Below, one piece after another: positions 24,559-33,486 of a stretch of 64,000 nucleotides of DNA. The DNA is from Rhizobium ruizarguesonis (GTDB lineage Bacteria; Pseudomonadota; Alphaproteobacteria; Rhizobiales; Rhizobiaceae): assembly GCF_012349115.1 (NCBI RefSeq), contig NZ_PQIG01000111.1, positions 124,001 through 188,000 of the forward strand. The letters run 5' to 3'. Positions within the stretch are counted from its first letter, which is position 1. Each line of letters begins with the position of its first letter. The notes beneath the pieces are model-generated. The model saw only the letters and a list, made by a program, of their open reading frames with translations. It was not told where the DNA came from and made no database searches. A program made the position numbers and the translations under genes.

Positions 24559-25437
24559 ATGGCACTTTCTCTTTCGAGAAGGATGGTGACGTGCGCTCTG
24601 CTGGCAGGCAGCTTCATGTCCCTTTCATCTATCGCCAATGCTTTCGAACTTGCCGAGCAGGGCAAGCTGACGGTTGCCTTCACCGGCGACATGCCCGGCT
24701 CCGGCTGGCAGGACGGGAAGCTGGTAGGCTATGACGGTGAAATCATGCAGCGCATTGCCGACAAGCTCGGCCTCAAGATTCAGCCTGCGCTCATGGAATG
24801 GTCGGGTACGATCGCCTCCGTTCAGTCAGGCCGCGTCGACGTCATGCTCGGCACCATGGGCTGGACCGAAAAGCGTACCAAGATCATGACGCTCTCCGAG
24901 CCGATCCACTACTTCAAGAACGGCATCATGCAATCGACGAAGACGAACTGGGACAAGCTCTCTGATCTGGAAGGCAAGAAGATCGGCACGATCACCGGCT
25001 TTTCGTTCGTCTCGGAATTGAAGAGCATCAAAGATCTCCAACTCTCGCTCTACGACACTTCCGATGCGGCCGTGCGCGATCTTATCGCCGGGCGCATCGA
25101 CGCTGTCATCGGCGATCCGCCGGTGATCTCCTACGCCATCAAGCAGAACCCCGATTGGAATATGCACTTCCTCGCCTTCACCGATAACAGTCCGGATTTT
25201 CCGCTGCTGACCGGTCTCGGCCAGGTCGTCTATGGCCTCAACCAGAAGAACGACGATTTGCGCCAGAAGATGGACGCCATCATCGCCGACATGTGGAAGA
25301 CTTGCGAGATGAAGGAAATCGGCGCCCGCTACGGATTGTCGTCGGATGTCTGGTTCAAGCCTGTGGGTCAAAACTTCCGCGCCGGCGTCGATCGCCCCGC
25401 AGATTACAAGCTGCCGTCCTGCGCAGCTGGCGGCTGA
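24559..25437 (+). CDS. Amino-acid ABC transporter, periplasmic binding protein
   Basis: A 292-residue family 3 solute-binding protein with signal peptide cleaved near 'ASSIANA-FE' (about residue 30). Typical parts are 'LTVAFTGDMPGSGWQDGKLVGYDGEIMQRIADKLG', 'GRVDVMLGTMGWTEKR' and 'LEGKKIGTITGFS'. The family binds polar amino acids, opines or related zwitterions. An AAGGA box precedes the ATG. It heads a unit with an ATPase and two permeases followed by catabolic genes, so the ligand is presumably the substrate of those enzymes. Confidence 0.92.
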   Translation: MALSLSRRMVTCALLAGSFMSLSSIANAFELAEQGKLTVAFTGDMPGSGWQDGKLVGYDGEIMQRIADKLGLKIQPALMEWSGTIASVQSGRVDVMLGTMGWTEKRTKIMTLSEPIHYFKNGIMQSTKTNWDKLSDLEGKKIGTITGFSFVSELKSIKDLQLSLYDTSDAAVRDLIAGRIDAVIGDPPVISYAIKQNPDWNMHFLAFTDNSPDFPLLTGLGQVVYGLNQKNDDLRQKMDAIIADMWKTCEMKEIGARYGLSSDVWFKPVGQNFRAGVDRPADYKLPSCAAGG

Positions 25438-25517
25438 ACGAGCGTGCGGACGGAAGCTGCAATCGGCGGCTTTCGTCCACCCTCTTCGCCAAGATATAAT
25501 CGCATAAGGAAACGGCG

Positions 25518-26270
25518 ATGAATGCGCTTCTGAGCGTTGCGGGCCTGCGCAAGAGCTATGGTCCTATCGAAGTTCTCAAGGGCATCGATTTCGATGTCGC
25601 ACCAGGTGAGAAGATTGCCCTGATCGGCCCATCCGGGTCTGGGAAATCCACCTGTCTGCGCTGCATGAATTTTCTGGAAAAGCCCAGTGCCGGCGAGATC
25701 CGCCTCGACGGCGAGCGGATCGGCGTGCGCAACGGCCAGGTCATGAGCGACCGGCAACTTGCACCGCAGCGCGCCGAGATGGGCATGGTCTTCCAGCTCT
25801 TCAATCTCTGGCCGCATCTGTCGGTGACGGAAAACGTGGCGATTGCGGCGCGCAAGGTCCGCGGCCTGGCTGCTGCCGAGGCACGCGAACTGGCTTTGGA
25901 GATGCTGGCCAAAGTCCATATGACGCACCGCGCTGAAGCCTCACCACTCGAGCTGTCCGGCGGCCAGCGACAGCGCGTCGCGATTGCGCGGGCGCTTGCC
26001 CAGAAGCCAAAGCTCATGCTGTTCGACGAGCCGACATCGGCACTCGATCCCGAACTGGTTCAGGAGGTTCTGAAAGTGATGGAGGAGCTGGCAGACGAAG
26101 GACGCACGATGCTGATCGTCACGCACGAGATCGCGTTTGCGCGCGACATTGCCGACCGCGTTCTGTTTCTTGACGGCGGCACCATCGTCGAAGCCGGCCC
26201 GGCCCGCCAGGTCATAACCGCTCCCCGCGAGGCGCGCACGCAAGCGTTTCTCAACAAGATTCGGCACTAG
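25518..26270 (+). CDS. Amino-acid ABC transporter, ATP-binding protein
   Basis: A 250-residue ATPase of the HisP/GlnQ type. Walker A is GPSGSGKST (37-45), the signature is 'LSGGQRQRVAIARAL', Walker B 'LMLFDEPTSALDP', and the switch His follows in 'LIVTHEI'. It powers the importer formed with the two permeases that follow at +7 bp and with a 4-bp overlap. TAAGGAAA precedes the start. Confidence 0.95.
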   Translation: MNALLSVAGLRKSYGPIEVLKGIDFDVAPGEKIALIGPSGSGKSTCLRCMNFLEKPSAGEIRLDGERIGVRNGQVMSDRQLAPQRAEMGMVFQLFNLWPHLSVTENVAIAARKVRGLAAAEARELALEMLAKVHMTHRAEASPLELSGGQRQRVAIARALAQKPKLMLFDEPTSALDPELVQEVLKVMEELADEGRTMLIVTHEIAFARDIADRVLFLDGGTIVEAGPARQVITAPREARTQAFLNKIRH

Positions 26271-26277
26271 GCGCGTC

Positions 26278-26937
26278 ATGATTGGATTTTCCGTATTCTT
26301 CTCGGTCGTCCAAGGGCTCGTCGCCGGACTTGGCGTAACCGTTTTCGTCACGATCGCCTCGCTGGCGCTCGCAGCCACTTTGGGGTTCTTTCTCGCTCTG
26401 CTCAGGCAATTTGCAGGGATCAAGTTCATCAATCTCGCGATCGATGCCTGCTGCGAAATCCTCTGCAATGTGCCGGCCTTGACGCATCTCTTTATCCTCT
26501 ACTTCGGGCTTGCCAGCCTCGGCGTGAAATTGACGTCGATCACGGCGGCCGTCCTGGGCCTCGGGCTGATCGGTGCAGCGATCACCTGCGCAATCTTTCG
26601 CGCCGGTTTCGCCGCGCTGCCTGGCGGGCAGGCGGAGGCGGCGCTTGCCGCAGGGCTGACCCCGCTCCAGACGATCTTTGAGATCCTGACGCCACAGGCC
26701 ATGCGGATAGCGCTTCCGGGGCTCGGGAACTACGCGGTGCAGCTTCTCAAGGATACATCCGTCGTCTCGGCCATTGCGGCGCCGGAAATCATGTTCTTTG
26801 CCCGTTCAATGGTGACGTCGTCCTTCCAGACAACAATGATCTACGCGACGGCGGCGGCACTCTATCTGTTGCTGAGCTTGCCATTGATGCAGGCAACGCA
26901 GTTCCTCGAAAGACGTTACGGGAGATTGAAAGGATGA
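26278..26937 (+). CDS. Amino-acid ABC transporter permease 1
   Basis: A 219-residue HisM/GlnP-type permease with about five membrane helices. The cytoplasmic EAA loop is 'GGQAEAALAAGLTPLQTIFEI', which docks onto the ATPase. It overlaps the next permease gene by 4 bp, giving the usual heterodimer. Confidence 0.93.
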   Translation: MIGFSVFFSVVQGLVAGLGVTVFVTIASLALAATLGFFLALLRQFAGIKFINLAIDACCEILCNVPALTHLFILYFGLASLGVKLTSITAAVLGLGLIGAAITCAIFRAGFAALPGGQAEAALAAGLTPLQTIFEILTPQAMRIALPGLGNYAVQLLKDTSVVSAIAAPEIMFFARSMVTSSFQTTMIYATAAALYLLLSLPLMQATQFLERRYGRLKG

Positions 26938-27596
26938 GTGCTTTCCTGGCGCCCTATGGCGATTATGGTGCCGAATGGCTGCCTCTGCTGCTGCGGGCGA
27001 TGATGAATACGGCGCTGCTTTCCGTTTGTGCCTTTGCCCTGGCCTTCGTTTTCGGCCTGCTGCTTTCGCTCTGCCAGAAATCCAGTTTCGCAGCGCTGCG
27101 GTATTTTGCGGCTCTTTATGTGACGATCGTGCGGGGCGTGCCGTTATTGGCGGTTCTGTTTCTGCTTTATTTCGGCTTGCCGGGCATCGGGGTCGTCTTC
27201 GATGCTTTCGGTGCGGCGATCGCCGGCCTGGCGTTGTGTTTCGCGGCCCAGGTCGCAGAGCTTTTCCGCGCCGGTCTGAAGGCTATACCGGCCGGGCAGA
27301 GCGAGGCAGCGCTGGCCGCGGGCTTCACCCCGGCCCAGAGCTTCGTCTGGATCATCCTGCCGCAGGTCGCGCGTGTCATCCTGGCGCCGATGATCATCAC
27401 CTTCGTCTCGCTGCTCAAGGATTCTTCGCTCGCTTCGCTGATTACCGTCGACGAACTTGTGCTCACGGGGCGGTCAATGGCGACGGAGTATTTCCTTCCC
27501 TTGCAAATCTACGTTGCCGTCGGGCTCTGCTATTTCGCGATAGCCTGGCCGTTCTCGGTCCTCTCGCGCCGGCTAGCCCTTCCGGCCGCCCGCTAA
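26934..27596 (+). CDS. Amino-acid ABC transporter permease 2
   Basis: A 220-residue HisM/GlnP-type permease, the partner of the preceding one, with about five helices and the EAA loop 'AGQSEAALAAGFTPAQSFVWI'. 'YVTIVRGVPLLAVLFLLYFG' is the conserved N-terminal segment of polar-amino-acid permeases. Confidence 0.93.
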   Translation: MSAFLAPYGDYGAEWLPLLLRAMMNTALLSVCAFALAFVFGLLLSLCQKSSFAALRYFAALYVTIVRGVPLLAVLFLLYFGLPGIGVVFDAFGAAIAGLALCFAAQVAELFRAGLKAIPAGQSEAALAAGFTPAQSFVWIILPQVARVILAPMIITFVSLLKDSSLASLITVDELVLTGRSMATEYFLPLQIYVAVGLCYFAIAWPFSVLSRRLALPAAR

Positions 27597-27619
27597 CTCG
27601 TCATCACAAGGCCAAGATC

Positions 27620-28849
27620 ATGACCACTGAAACGACCGTTGCCACGGGCAACGCACGTCGGCATGCAACGCAATCGCATGAACCTCGCTGGCCGGTGATC
27701 CTCATGACGCCCGATGTCAGCGAGGCGCCCGATGTTCCGACCGAGACGGAGTATGTGGTGCGCGCCAACTATGCGGATGCCATAGCCGAGGCAGGGGGAT
27801 TTCCTTTGATCTTGCCTTACAACACCCGGAACCTGGTATCGGCGTTGGCACTCGCCGATGGAATTGTCCTTACCGGTGCGCGGCCAGGGACCGAGGTGAC
27901 AGGCGCGCGCAGGCAGTTCGAGATTCAGCTGGTCGAGCAGGCCTTGAAAACGGGCAAGCCGCTTCTCGGCATATGCCACGGCATGCAACTGATCGGTGAA
28001 TGCCTTGGGGGCGAATTTCAAACCGAGCTGCCGGCCGCCGCCGTATCCCACATCCCGCAAGATATCCCCGACGTTTTGGCGCACGAGATCATCGTCGAGC
28101 AAGGCAGCGTGCTGACCGATTGGGTAGGGAGGGGGCCGGCGCGCGTCAACAGCCTGCACCGGCATGCTTTGGCCGGCCAAGGACGCTTCCGTGTCGCCGC
28201 GCGGGCGCCGGACGGAACCATCGAAGCATTCGAAGGGGACACGGACGGCTTTTGCCTCGGCATCCAGTGGCACCCCGAATACCGGCTGACGGAACTCGAC
28301 AAGAATATCATGAGGGCCTTCGTCGACCGCAGCGCAGAAGCAGCAGTCCGCAAGGCACGCGATGCTTCATCGGCTGGAAGCAATCGTGTGCGCGAACGGC
28401 TGGCACAGCTTGAGCTTGCTCTGCCGGAAGCATCCTTGCCGCCAGGCGCATTTTCCGGGGCTGTGCGGACCGGCAATATCATCACCGTTTCAGGTCAGGT
28501 GCCGCTGAAGGATGGTGTGGTGCTGCGGACAGGACATCTCGGAGCATGCGTCTCCATCGAAGAGGGGCGAGAATGCGCCCGCTGGGCGCTTCTCAATGCG
28601 CTTGCGCAGCTGGAGGGGGCTGCGGGCGGCTTTGACAACATCCTGGGCTTCGTCCGGCTTGCGGGCTATGTCGCGGCGGATGCCGCTTTCGAGCGCCACG
28701 GCGCCGTCATAGATGGCGCTTCGGAACTACTCCGAGAGCTTTTCCCGGATCGATGGGCGCATGCCCGCATCGCGATCGGCGTAACATCTCTGCCGCGCGG
28801 GGTTCCCGTTGAGGTCGAGTTGACGGCCGTTGTCGGCGACGAGGCTTGA
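27620..28849 (+). CDS. Fusion of gamma-glutamyl hydrolase-like amidotransferase and RidA-like domain
   Basis: A 409-residue two-domain protein. Residues about 24-240 are a class I glutamine amidotransferase of the PuuD/peptidase C26 type, with nucleophile Cys119 in 'GICHGMQL', and His218 and Glu220 in 'IQWHPEY'. PuuD hydrolyses gamma-glutamyl-GABA. Residues about 255-409 resemble a RidA/YjgF domain of the YER057c/UK114-like-1 subgroup ('GNIITVSGQVPLKDG', 'FVRLAGYVAADAAF', 'HARIAIGVTSLPRGVPVEVEL'), with an Arg matching the one RidA uses to bind imines. The ATG at 27620 begins the real protein; the longer open frame upstream is the other-frame shadow of the permease. The next gene starts one base after the stop. 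Confidence 0.88.
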   Translation: MTTETTVATGNARRHATQSHEPRWPVILMTPDVSEAPDVPTETEYVVRANYADAIAEAGGFPLILPYNTRNLVSALALADGIVLTGARPGTEVTGARRQFEIQLVEQALKTGKPLLGICHGMQLIGECLGGEFQTELPAAAVSHIPQDIPDVLAHEIIVEQGSVLTDWVGRGPARVNSLHRHALAGQGRFRVAARAPDGTIEAFEGDTDGFCLGIQWHPEYRLTELDKNIMRAFVDRSAEAAVRKARDASSAGSNRVRERLAQLELALPEASLPPGAFSGAVRTGNIITVSGQVPLKDGVVLRTGHLGACVSIEEGRECARWALLNALAQLEGAAGGFDNILGFVRLAGYVAADAAFERHGAVIDGASELLRELFPDRWAHARIAIGVTSLPRGVPVEVELTAVVGDEA

Positions 28850-28850
28850 G

Positions 28851-30062
28851 ATGGCGCGTGTTGCGGTGATCGGCGCCGGCGTCATCGGCGTATCGTCGGC
28901 CTATCTTCTGGCCCGGGCGGGGCATGATGTGACACTTATCGATGCGGCAAGCGAGCCGGGCATGGGGGCGAGCGCCGGCAATGCCGCGCAGCTGTCTTGG
29001 GCCTACGGTGACGCAATGGCATCACCAGCCCTGCTGAAACATCTGCCAGCCATTGCGATGGGCCGCGATCCAGCCTTCCGGATCCACTGGCAACTCGATC
29101 GGGACTTTCTGTGCTGGGGGCTGAAATTCCTTGCCAATACCCCGTTCAGATGTTGGTGGAACAATACAGAGGAGATCCTGCGCCTTGCCGAGCAATCCCG
29201 TCACGAGCTCGCGATCCTGCTTAAGGAAACCGATATCGAATTCGACTATCGTGTCGCCGGAAAACTGCACCTCTATGCCGACCGGCAAAGTTTTGCTGCC
29301 GCCGATTCCAGTGTCGCGCGCAAGAATGCTCTCGGCTTCGAACAGCGCCTGCTGACGCGGGGGGAGGCGGAAGACGTCGAGCCTGCGCTCGCCGTATATC
29401 AGGGAGAGATTGCCGGCGCCGTTTATACACCCAGTGATGCCCTCGGCGATGCGGCCGGATTTTGCCGCCAGCTCACCACCTGGATGATCGAGCGTCGGCA
29501 GGTGTCGGTGCTTTTCGGCGGGAGGGTCTCGAGCTTCCTCCAAACGGAAGGCGTGCTGACAGGGCTGAGGTTCGAGGACCGCGACGAGCTTCGCGTCGAC
29601 GCAGCCATCGTCGCCGCAGGACCGGAGATCCGTTCCCTCATATCCGATTTACCTGAAGTCCGGGACATACGCCCCGTCAGAGGCTACTCGCTCACCGTTC
29701 GAAGAACTGGACTTGCACCAAGTATCAGCCTGACAGACGTCAAGCGAAAGCTTGCCTTTGCGGCCATCGGCGACCGTTTTCGTGTCGCCGGACTGGCAGA
29801 CATCGAGCGTCCCGGGGCCGGTTTTGATGCCAGACGTTTCGACACACTCAAGCTGGCCGCGTCCGCGGTGCTGCCCGACCTTTTCGAGCGATCGGACGAA
29901 CTGATGAGATGGTCGGGCGAGAGGCCGATGACTCCGACCTCCAAGCCCGTTATCGCCGCCTCCCGACGTATCAAAGGTCTCTACATCAATGCCGGTCACG
30001 GCATGCTGGGTTGGACACTCGCATTGGGCTCTGCCCGCTGCGTGGTCGATCTCTTTCAATAA
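28851..30062 (+). CDS. FAD-dependent D-amino-acid oxidase/dehydrogenase-like protein
   Basis: A 403-residue DAO/DadA-family flavoprotein. The N-terminal dinucleotide fold is 'VAVIGAGVIGVSSAYLLARAG', followed by 'GASAGNAAQLSWAYGDAMASP' as in DadA, and the C terminus has 'INAGHGMLGWTLALGSAR', the FAD-closing motif. The family oxidises D-amino acids or secondary amines to imines. A RidA-like domain is encoded directly before it, and RidA proteins hydrolyse imines, so the pair makes chemical sense. A single base separates it from the preceding stop codon. Confidence 0.9.
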   Translation: MARVAVIGAGVIGVSSAYLLARAGHDVTLIDAASEPGMGASAGNAAQLSWAYGDAMASPALLKHLPAIAMGRDPAFRIHWQLDRDFLCWGLKFLANTPFRCWWNNTEEILRLAEQSRHELAILLKETDIEFDYRVAGKLHLYADRQSFAAADSSVARKNALGFEQRLLTRGEAEDVEPALAVYQGEIAGAVYTPSDALGDAAGFCRQLTTWMIERRQVSVLFGGRVSSFLQTEGVLTGLRFEDRDELRVDAAIVAAGPEIRSLISDLPEVRDIRPVRGYSLTVRRTGLAPSISLTDVKRKLAFAAIGDRFRVAGLADIERPGAGFDARRFDTLKLAASAVLPDLFERSDELMRWSGERPMTPTSKPVIAASRRIKGLYINAGHGMLGWTLALGSARCVVDLFQ

Positions 30063-30175
30063 GTCGGTGGCTGGCGCCCGGGCTTACAGTTGCTGATGCT
30101 CTTCAATCCGCCGCAGCGTTCCGGCAGAGGCTGCCGGGACTTCGCTCAATTCATACCTCTTCACATCCATCTGAT

Positions 30176-30198
30176 CGTTCCGGATCAAATCCGGAACG
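30176..30198. repeat. Perfect hairpin between convergent genes
   Basis: CGTTCCGGAT, loop CAA, ATCCGGAACG: a perfect 10-bp stem between the DadA-like gene (+) and the siderophore-interacting gene (-). It may act as a bidirectional transcription barrier, though no T run follows. Confidence 0.6.
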
Positions 30199-30247
30199 AA
30201 GTGAGTCAGAACTCATCACCAAATGGAATCCGGAATGCGGGTTGGTC

Positions 30248-31018
30248 CTAGCCGAATTTCTCGGTCGTATCGGCTTTGCCGAACACCCAGTAGCCGGATG
30301 CCTTGATCCAGCCGAGCGGGCAACCTCGTTCCAGCAGGTAGGCGCGGATATCGCGCGTTGCCGAGGCTTCCGCCGCGACCCAGATGAAGGTCTCCGGCTG
30401 GATATCGACTGTGCTCAACGGTTTCAGCAGGGCTGCGGCATCGGTTGCCTGCGAAAGAGGCCGGTGCGCCCAGTGGGCGTACAGTTCGGCTGATGTCTCG
30501 AAGACTTGCTCTTCCAACGGGCCGGTGACGGCTGCGATTGTGGTGATGACGGTTCCGGCGCCGCTCTCCTCGATCCGGCGGCCGATCGCCGGCAGCGCGG
30601 TTTCGTCGCCGATCAGCAGCCACCGTTTGACTGTCGCGGAAACTACGGCGGAGCCCCTTGGTCCGCCGATCTCGAGCCTGTCGCCGGCGCGCGCGTCGAT
30701 CGCCCATTGGGTCACTGGACCTGCCTCATGCAAGGCGAAGTCGATGGTTAGTTTTCGTTCGGTGTTATCGTAGCGGCGCGGCGTGTAGTCACGGCGTTCT
30801 TCGCCGCCATCGGCGGCCGGTACGAAAATCTTGATGTGGTCGTCGGGCGCAAGGCTGATGAAATCGCCAAGATCATCGCCGGTCAACGTGATGCGGCGCA
30901 TGCCGGGGGTGATGTCGACGACGCTCTCGACCGAGAGGGTGCGCCGTCGCGTGTCGTGGCGGACCCGTTCGATGCCGGGGGCCGATGAAATCTGATCTTT
31001 GAGTTGATTGTTGTCCAT
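30248..31018 (-). CDS. Siderophore-interacting protein (flavin ferric reductase)
   Basis: A 256-residue member of the SIP family. The N-terminal FAD-binding barrel has 'RDYTPRRYD', and 'DFALHEAGPVTQWA' with 'IGGPRGS' is the phosphate-binding region. The C-terminal NAD(P)H domain ends in 'FIWVAAEASATRDIRAYLLERG'. SIPs release iron from imported ferric siderophores by reduction in the cytoplasm. No siderophore transporter or Fur/RirA box was recognised near it. Confidence 0.92.
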   Translation of the reverse strand: MDNNQLKDQISSAPGIERVRHDTRRRTLSVESVVDITPGMRRITLTGDDLGDFISLAPDDHIKIFVPAADGGEERRDYTPRRYDNTERKLTIDFALHEAGPVTQWAIDARAGDRLEIGGPRGSAVVSATVKRWLLIGDETALPAIGRRIEESGAGTVITTIAAVTGPLEEQVFETSAELYAHWAHRPLSQATDAAALLKPLSTVDIQPETFIWVAAEASATRDIRAYLLERGCPLGWIKASGYWVFGKADTTEKFG

Positions 31019-31288
31019 GTGTCCTCAGGAGCTTTTTTGAGCTCGATCCGCAGGACATAGTCGCGCAGATCGAAGCCGCAGGGCCGTTCGATCATACGCG
31101 TTGAGTGACGTTAACGCTTACGTGGCCGGGTGACCCGGCCATTGACGGCATGATGTAGCCGACGACGGCGGCATGTGCAACCGCAAGGGAACCAGCAAGG
31201 GCGATGATTGCCAAAGTTTAACTTTCCGGCGCTGGTTCGGTCGGGCAATGATCGGCTGATCAACGCGCAGGCGGTCATGGAGAAGACA

Positions 31289-31900
31289 ATGGACAGCAGA
31301 ATCCGGGACGTGCTCGACATCTATCACGCGATGATCGAGACGGAGCATAACAGTCCGCGCGAACTGCCTCCTGGCGGGCGCGACGGAGGACAGGATCAGC
31401 GGCTGCGGGCGGTCGGACCTGCAACCGGACAGTTCATCAATATCCTCGCCAAGAGCCTCAAGAGCCCGACCATTCTCGAACTCGGCACCTCCTTCGGTTA
31501 TTCCGGGATCTGGCTGGCGGAAGCCGCGCGCGCTTCCGGCGGGCAGCTGATCACCATGGAAATGCACGACTACAAGTCGACCTACGCACGCGACATGGCC
31601 GTCAAGGCGGGGCTCGCAGAGCATGTGGAATTCAAGGTTGGGGATGCGGTCCAGATGATCGGCGAACTTTCCCAGGGCATCGACTTCGTGCTGGTGGATC
31701 TCTGGAAGGATCTTTACGTTCCATGCCTCGAGGCTTTCTATCCCAAGCTCAATCCGGGCGCGATCATCGTCGCCGACAACATGCTGCGCCCGGGAGGCGA
31801 CGATCTCAAACGCTATGGTGAGGCTGTCCGTGCCAAGCCCGGGATATCAAGCGTGCTGCTGCCGGTCGGCAGCGGGCTTGAGGTCAGTCGGTTCGATTGA
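31289..31900 (+). CDS. O-methyltransferase-like SAM-dependent methyltransferase
   Basis: A protein of about 203 residues with the fold of catechol/caffeoyl-CoA O-methyltransferases. Motif I is 'ILELGTSFGYSGIWLAEA', the acidic SAM-binding residue lies in 'LITMEMHDY', and 'DFVLVDLWKDLYVP' follows, with Asp residues expected to hold metal. 'GAIIVADNML' matches the family. GGAGAAG lies before the ATG at 31289; in-frame alternatives are ATG 31277 and TTG 31208. It is divergent from the siderophore-interacting gene. Confidence 0.82.
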   Translation: MDSRIRDVLDIYHAMIETEHNSPRELPPGGRDGGQDQRLRAVGPATGQFINILAKSLKSPTILELGTSFGYSGIWLAEAARASGGQLITMEMHDYKSTYARDMAVKAGLAEHVEFKVGDAVQMIGELSQGIDFVLVDLWKDLYVPCLEAFYPKLNPGAIIVADNMLRPGGDDLKRYGEAVRAKPGISSVLLPVGSGLEVSRFD

Positions 31901-32022
31901 GGCTGAGGTGAGATTAGCGGCCATTTTGTTTTTAGTTGCAGCAAAAAAGAAGACACGTTTTAAGCTAATTTCCGACACGGTCCCGATCAAAGCTCTGCGT
32001 TATTGCGAGCTTTGGAGATGTG

Positions 32023-32418
32023 ATGTCGGGCATTCTTATCGCCACCCTTTTGGCAACGGTTTCTGCAAAGATTCCCGCCGGATTTTCCAGCGGTGATCTC
32101 CTTCATTCTGATTGCGGCGGCTCACGGCAGTTTGTCGTCGGATATGTCGCGGGTTGGTTGGACAAGTGGAACCGGGACGAGTATCTGGCCCGCCGAATTT
32201 TCACCGAAGTCGTTCCTGCGCCGAAAGCAATGGTGAACTCGGCGTATTTTGCTAACTCCGTTGGGGTAAACGTCTGTGTGCCGATTGGAACGACCGCGGA
32301 AGCAATCGGCAATACATTGTGTACATTCCTGGAAGAGAATCCCGGCATTCGCGAGGCCACCGGCGACGAACTGATGACGACGTTGATCGCCTATAAATAC
32401 CGCTGCCCCGTGCCGTAA
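32023..32418 (+). CDS. Rap1a/Tai-like exported small protein
   Basis: A 131-residue protein with a short hydrophobic leader. The pattern 'GFSSGDLLHSDC', 'VVGYVAGWLDKWN', 'VNVCVPIGTTAEAIGNTLCTFLEENPGI' and 'IAYKYRCPVP' fits the Rap1a/Tai domain, known from type VI secretion immunity proteins but also common as stand-alone periplasmic proteins. GGAG five bases upstream supports ATG 32023. The gene and the 100 bases before it are visibly richer in A/T than the surroundings, which hints at transfer. No effector or T6SS gene adjoins it, so an immunity role is only a possibility. Confidence 0.65.
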   Translation: MSGILIATLLATVSAKIPAGFSSGDLLHSDCGGSRQFVVGYVAGWLDKWNRDEYLARRIFTEVVPAPKAMVNSAYFANSVGVNVCVPIGTTAEAIGNTLCTFLEENPGIREATGDELMTTLIAYKYRCPVP

Positions 32419-32423
32419 GAACG

Positions 32424-33116
32424 TCAAACTCCTCCCGGCTTGTTGGTTTCGATGAAACGGCTGAGCGAGGTGGCGGCGTTCAGCATGTGGGCGCGCATGC
32501 GCCGGGATGCCATCTCACCGTCGCCTTCGGCGATCGCCTGCATGATTGCCTCGTGTTCGTCCCGGGATCGGCGCAGCCGTTCGCCCTGGCGCAGCTGCGT
32601 GCGCCGAAAGGCGTTCAGGCGGTTGCGCACGGCGATCGCCTGTTCGGCAAGGAAGCCATTGTGGGTAGCGTGATAGATGGCTTCATGGAATTGGCGGTTG
32701 AAGCTGTCATAGGCATCGAAGTCCCCGGCTTCGACGATCGGCTGGGAGAGATCGTGCAGTTCGATCAGATGGCTCCGCTCCAGCGGTGTCATGCGGTAGG
32801 TGGCGAGCCTGACGCATACCGCCTCGATCTCGGCCACCGTTTCGAACATCTCCATGATGCGCTCCGGCGTCATACGGGCGACGACGCCGCCGCGTCGGGC
32901 GCGAAGCTCGACGAGGCCGCCCGCCGCCAGCTGACGCAGCGCTTCGCGAACCGGCGTGCGGGAGGCGCCGAAACGATCGGCAAGCTGCTGTTCGTCTAAC
33001 GCTGCGCCCGCCGCCATTGTGCCGGTGGCGATCTCGTCCGTCAGGGCGTTGCGAATGCGGTCGGAGAGCAATCCGCGATCATCGCCGTCATCCTCGGTTT
33101 CGAAACCACTCGCCAT
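32424..33116 (-). CDS. GntR family (FCD domain) transcriptional regulator
   Basis: A 230-residue FadR-type GntR regulator. The winged helix is 'LSDRIRNALTDEIATGTMAAGAALDEQQLADRFGASRTPVREALRQLAAGGLVE' (about residues 16-70), and the C-terminal FCD helical domain carries metal/ligand histidines ('FNRQFHEAIYHATH'). GGAGAAAACGG before ATG 33116 decides the start. It is divergent from the exported hydrolase gene, with possible operators in the space between. Confidence 0.92.
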   Translation of the reverse strand: MASGFETEDDGDDRGLLSDRIRNALTDEIATGTMAAGAALDEQQLADRFGASRTPVREALRQLAAGGLVELRARRGGVVARMTPERIMEMFETVAEIEAVCVRLATYRMTPLERSHLIELHDLSQPIVEAGDFDAYDSFNRQFHEAIYHATHNGFLAEQAIAVRNRLNAFRRTQLRQGERLRRSRDEHEAIMQAIAEGDGEMASRRMRAHMLNAATSLSRFIETNKPGGV

Positions 33117-33486
33117 TCCGTTTTCTCCGATCTGTTTCAAACATCGACGGCTCGGTCGATTGTGTATGCAAATGCGATTGGCGTGCCGCTAGGCGCATAC
33201 ACTGATTGCATCACGAAGGTGTTACGTATTCAATAATTGACTTTATATCGGATGGGAATACATAAATTTCCAGCAAGCAGGCTTCTGTATACACGAAGCC
33301 GCTTTAAATACCGAATATGACGACCGGAGCTCGCAACGCGACGAAGGCCAGTTCCTCGCGCCGGGCAAAGCGAACCGTTCCGACACGGCATCACAGACCA
33401 ACCGATACTGACTTGGCTTCGGTTATTCGGTCCCGAGCCGACATGCTTTCGATCCTTCAATTCCTGGACGCACAAGGAACCAGATC
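33117..33486. promoter_or_regulatory. Divergent region between GntR and hydrolase genes, with GTATAC-type dyads
   Basis: Contains GTGTATGC (33162-33169) inverted as GCATACAC (33195-33202), and a perfect 8-bp dyad TGTATACA (33285-33292). FCD-type GntR proteins often bind TGTATACA-like sites. The A/T-rich tract 33225-33275 may hold promoters. No gene is evident in these 370 bp. Confidence 0.45.

Noticed and set aside
26975..27619. Open frame extending the amidotransferase-RidA protein upstream by about 215 residues
   Set aside because: This part is read in another frame inside the permease 2 gene; the amidotransferase domain begins after ATG 27620.
32023..32418. Type VI secretion immunity module
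   Set aside because: No effector, Hcp, VgrG or structural gene is near; only the domain resemblance supports it, so it is kept as a possibility.
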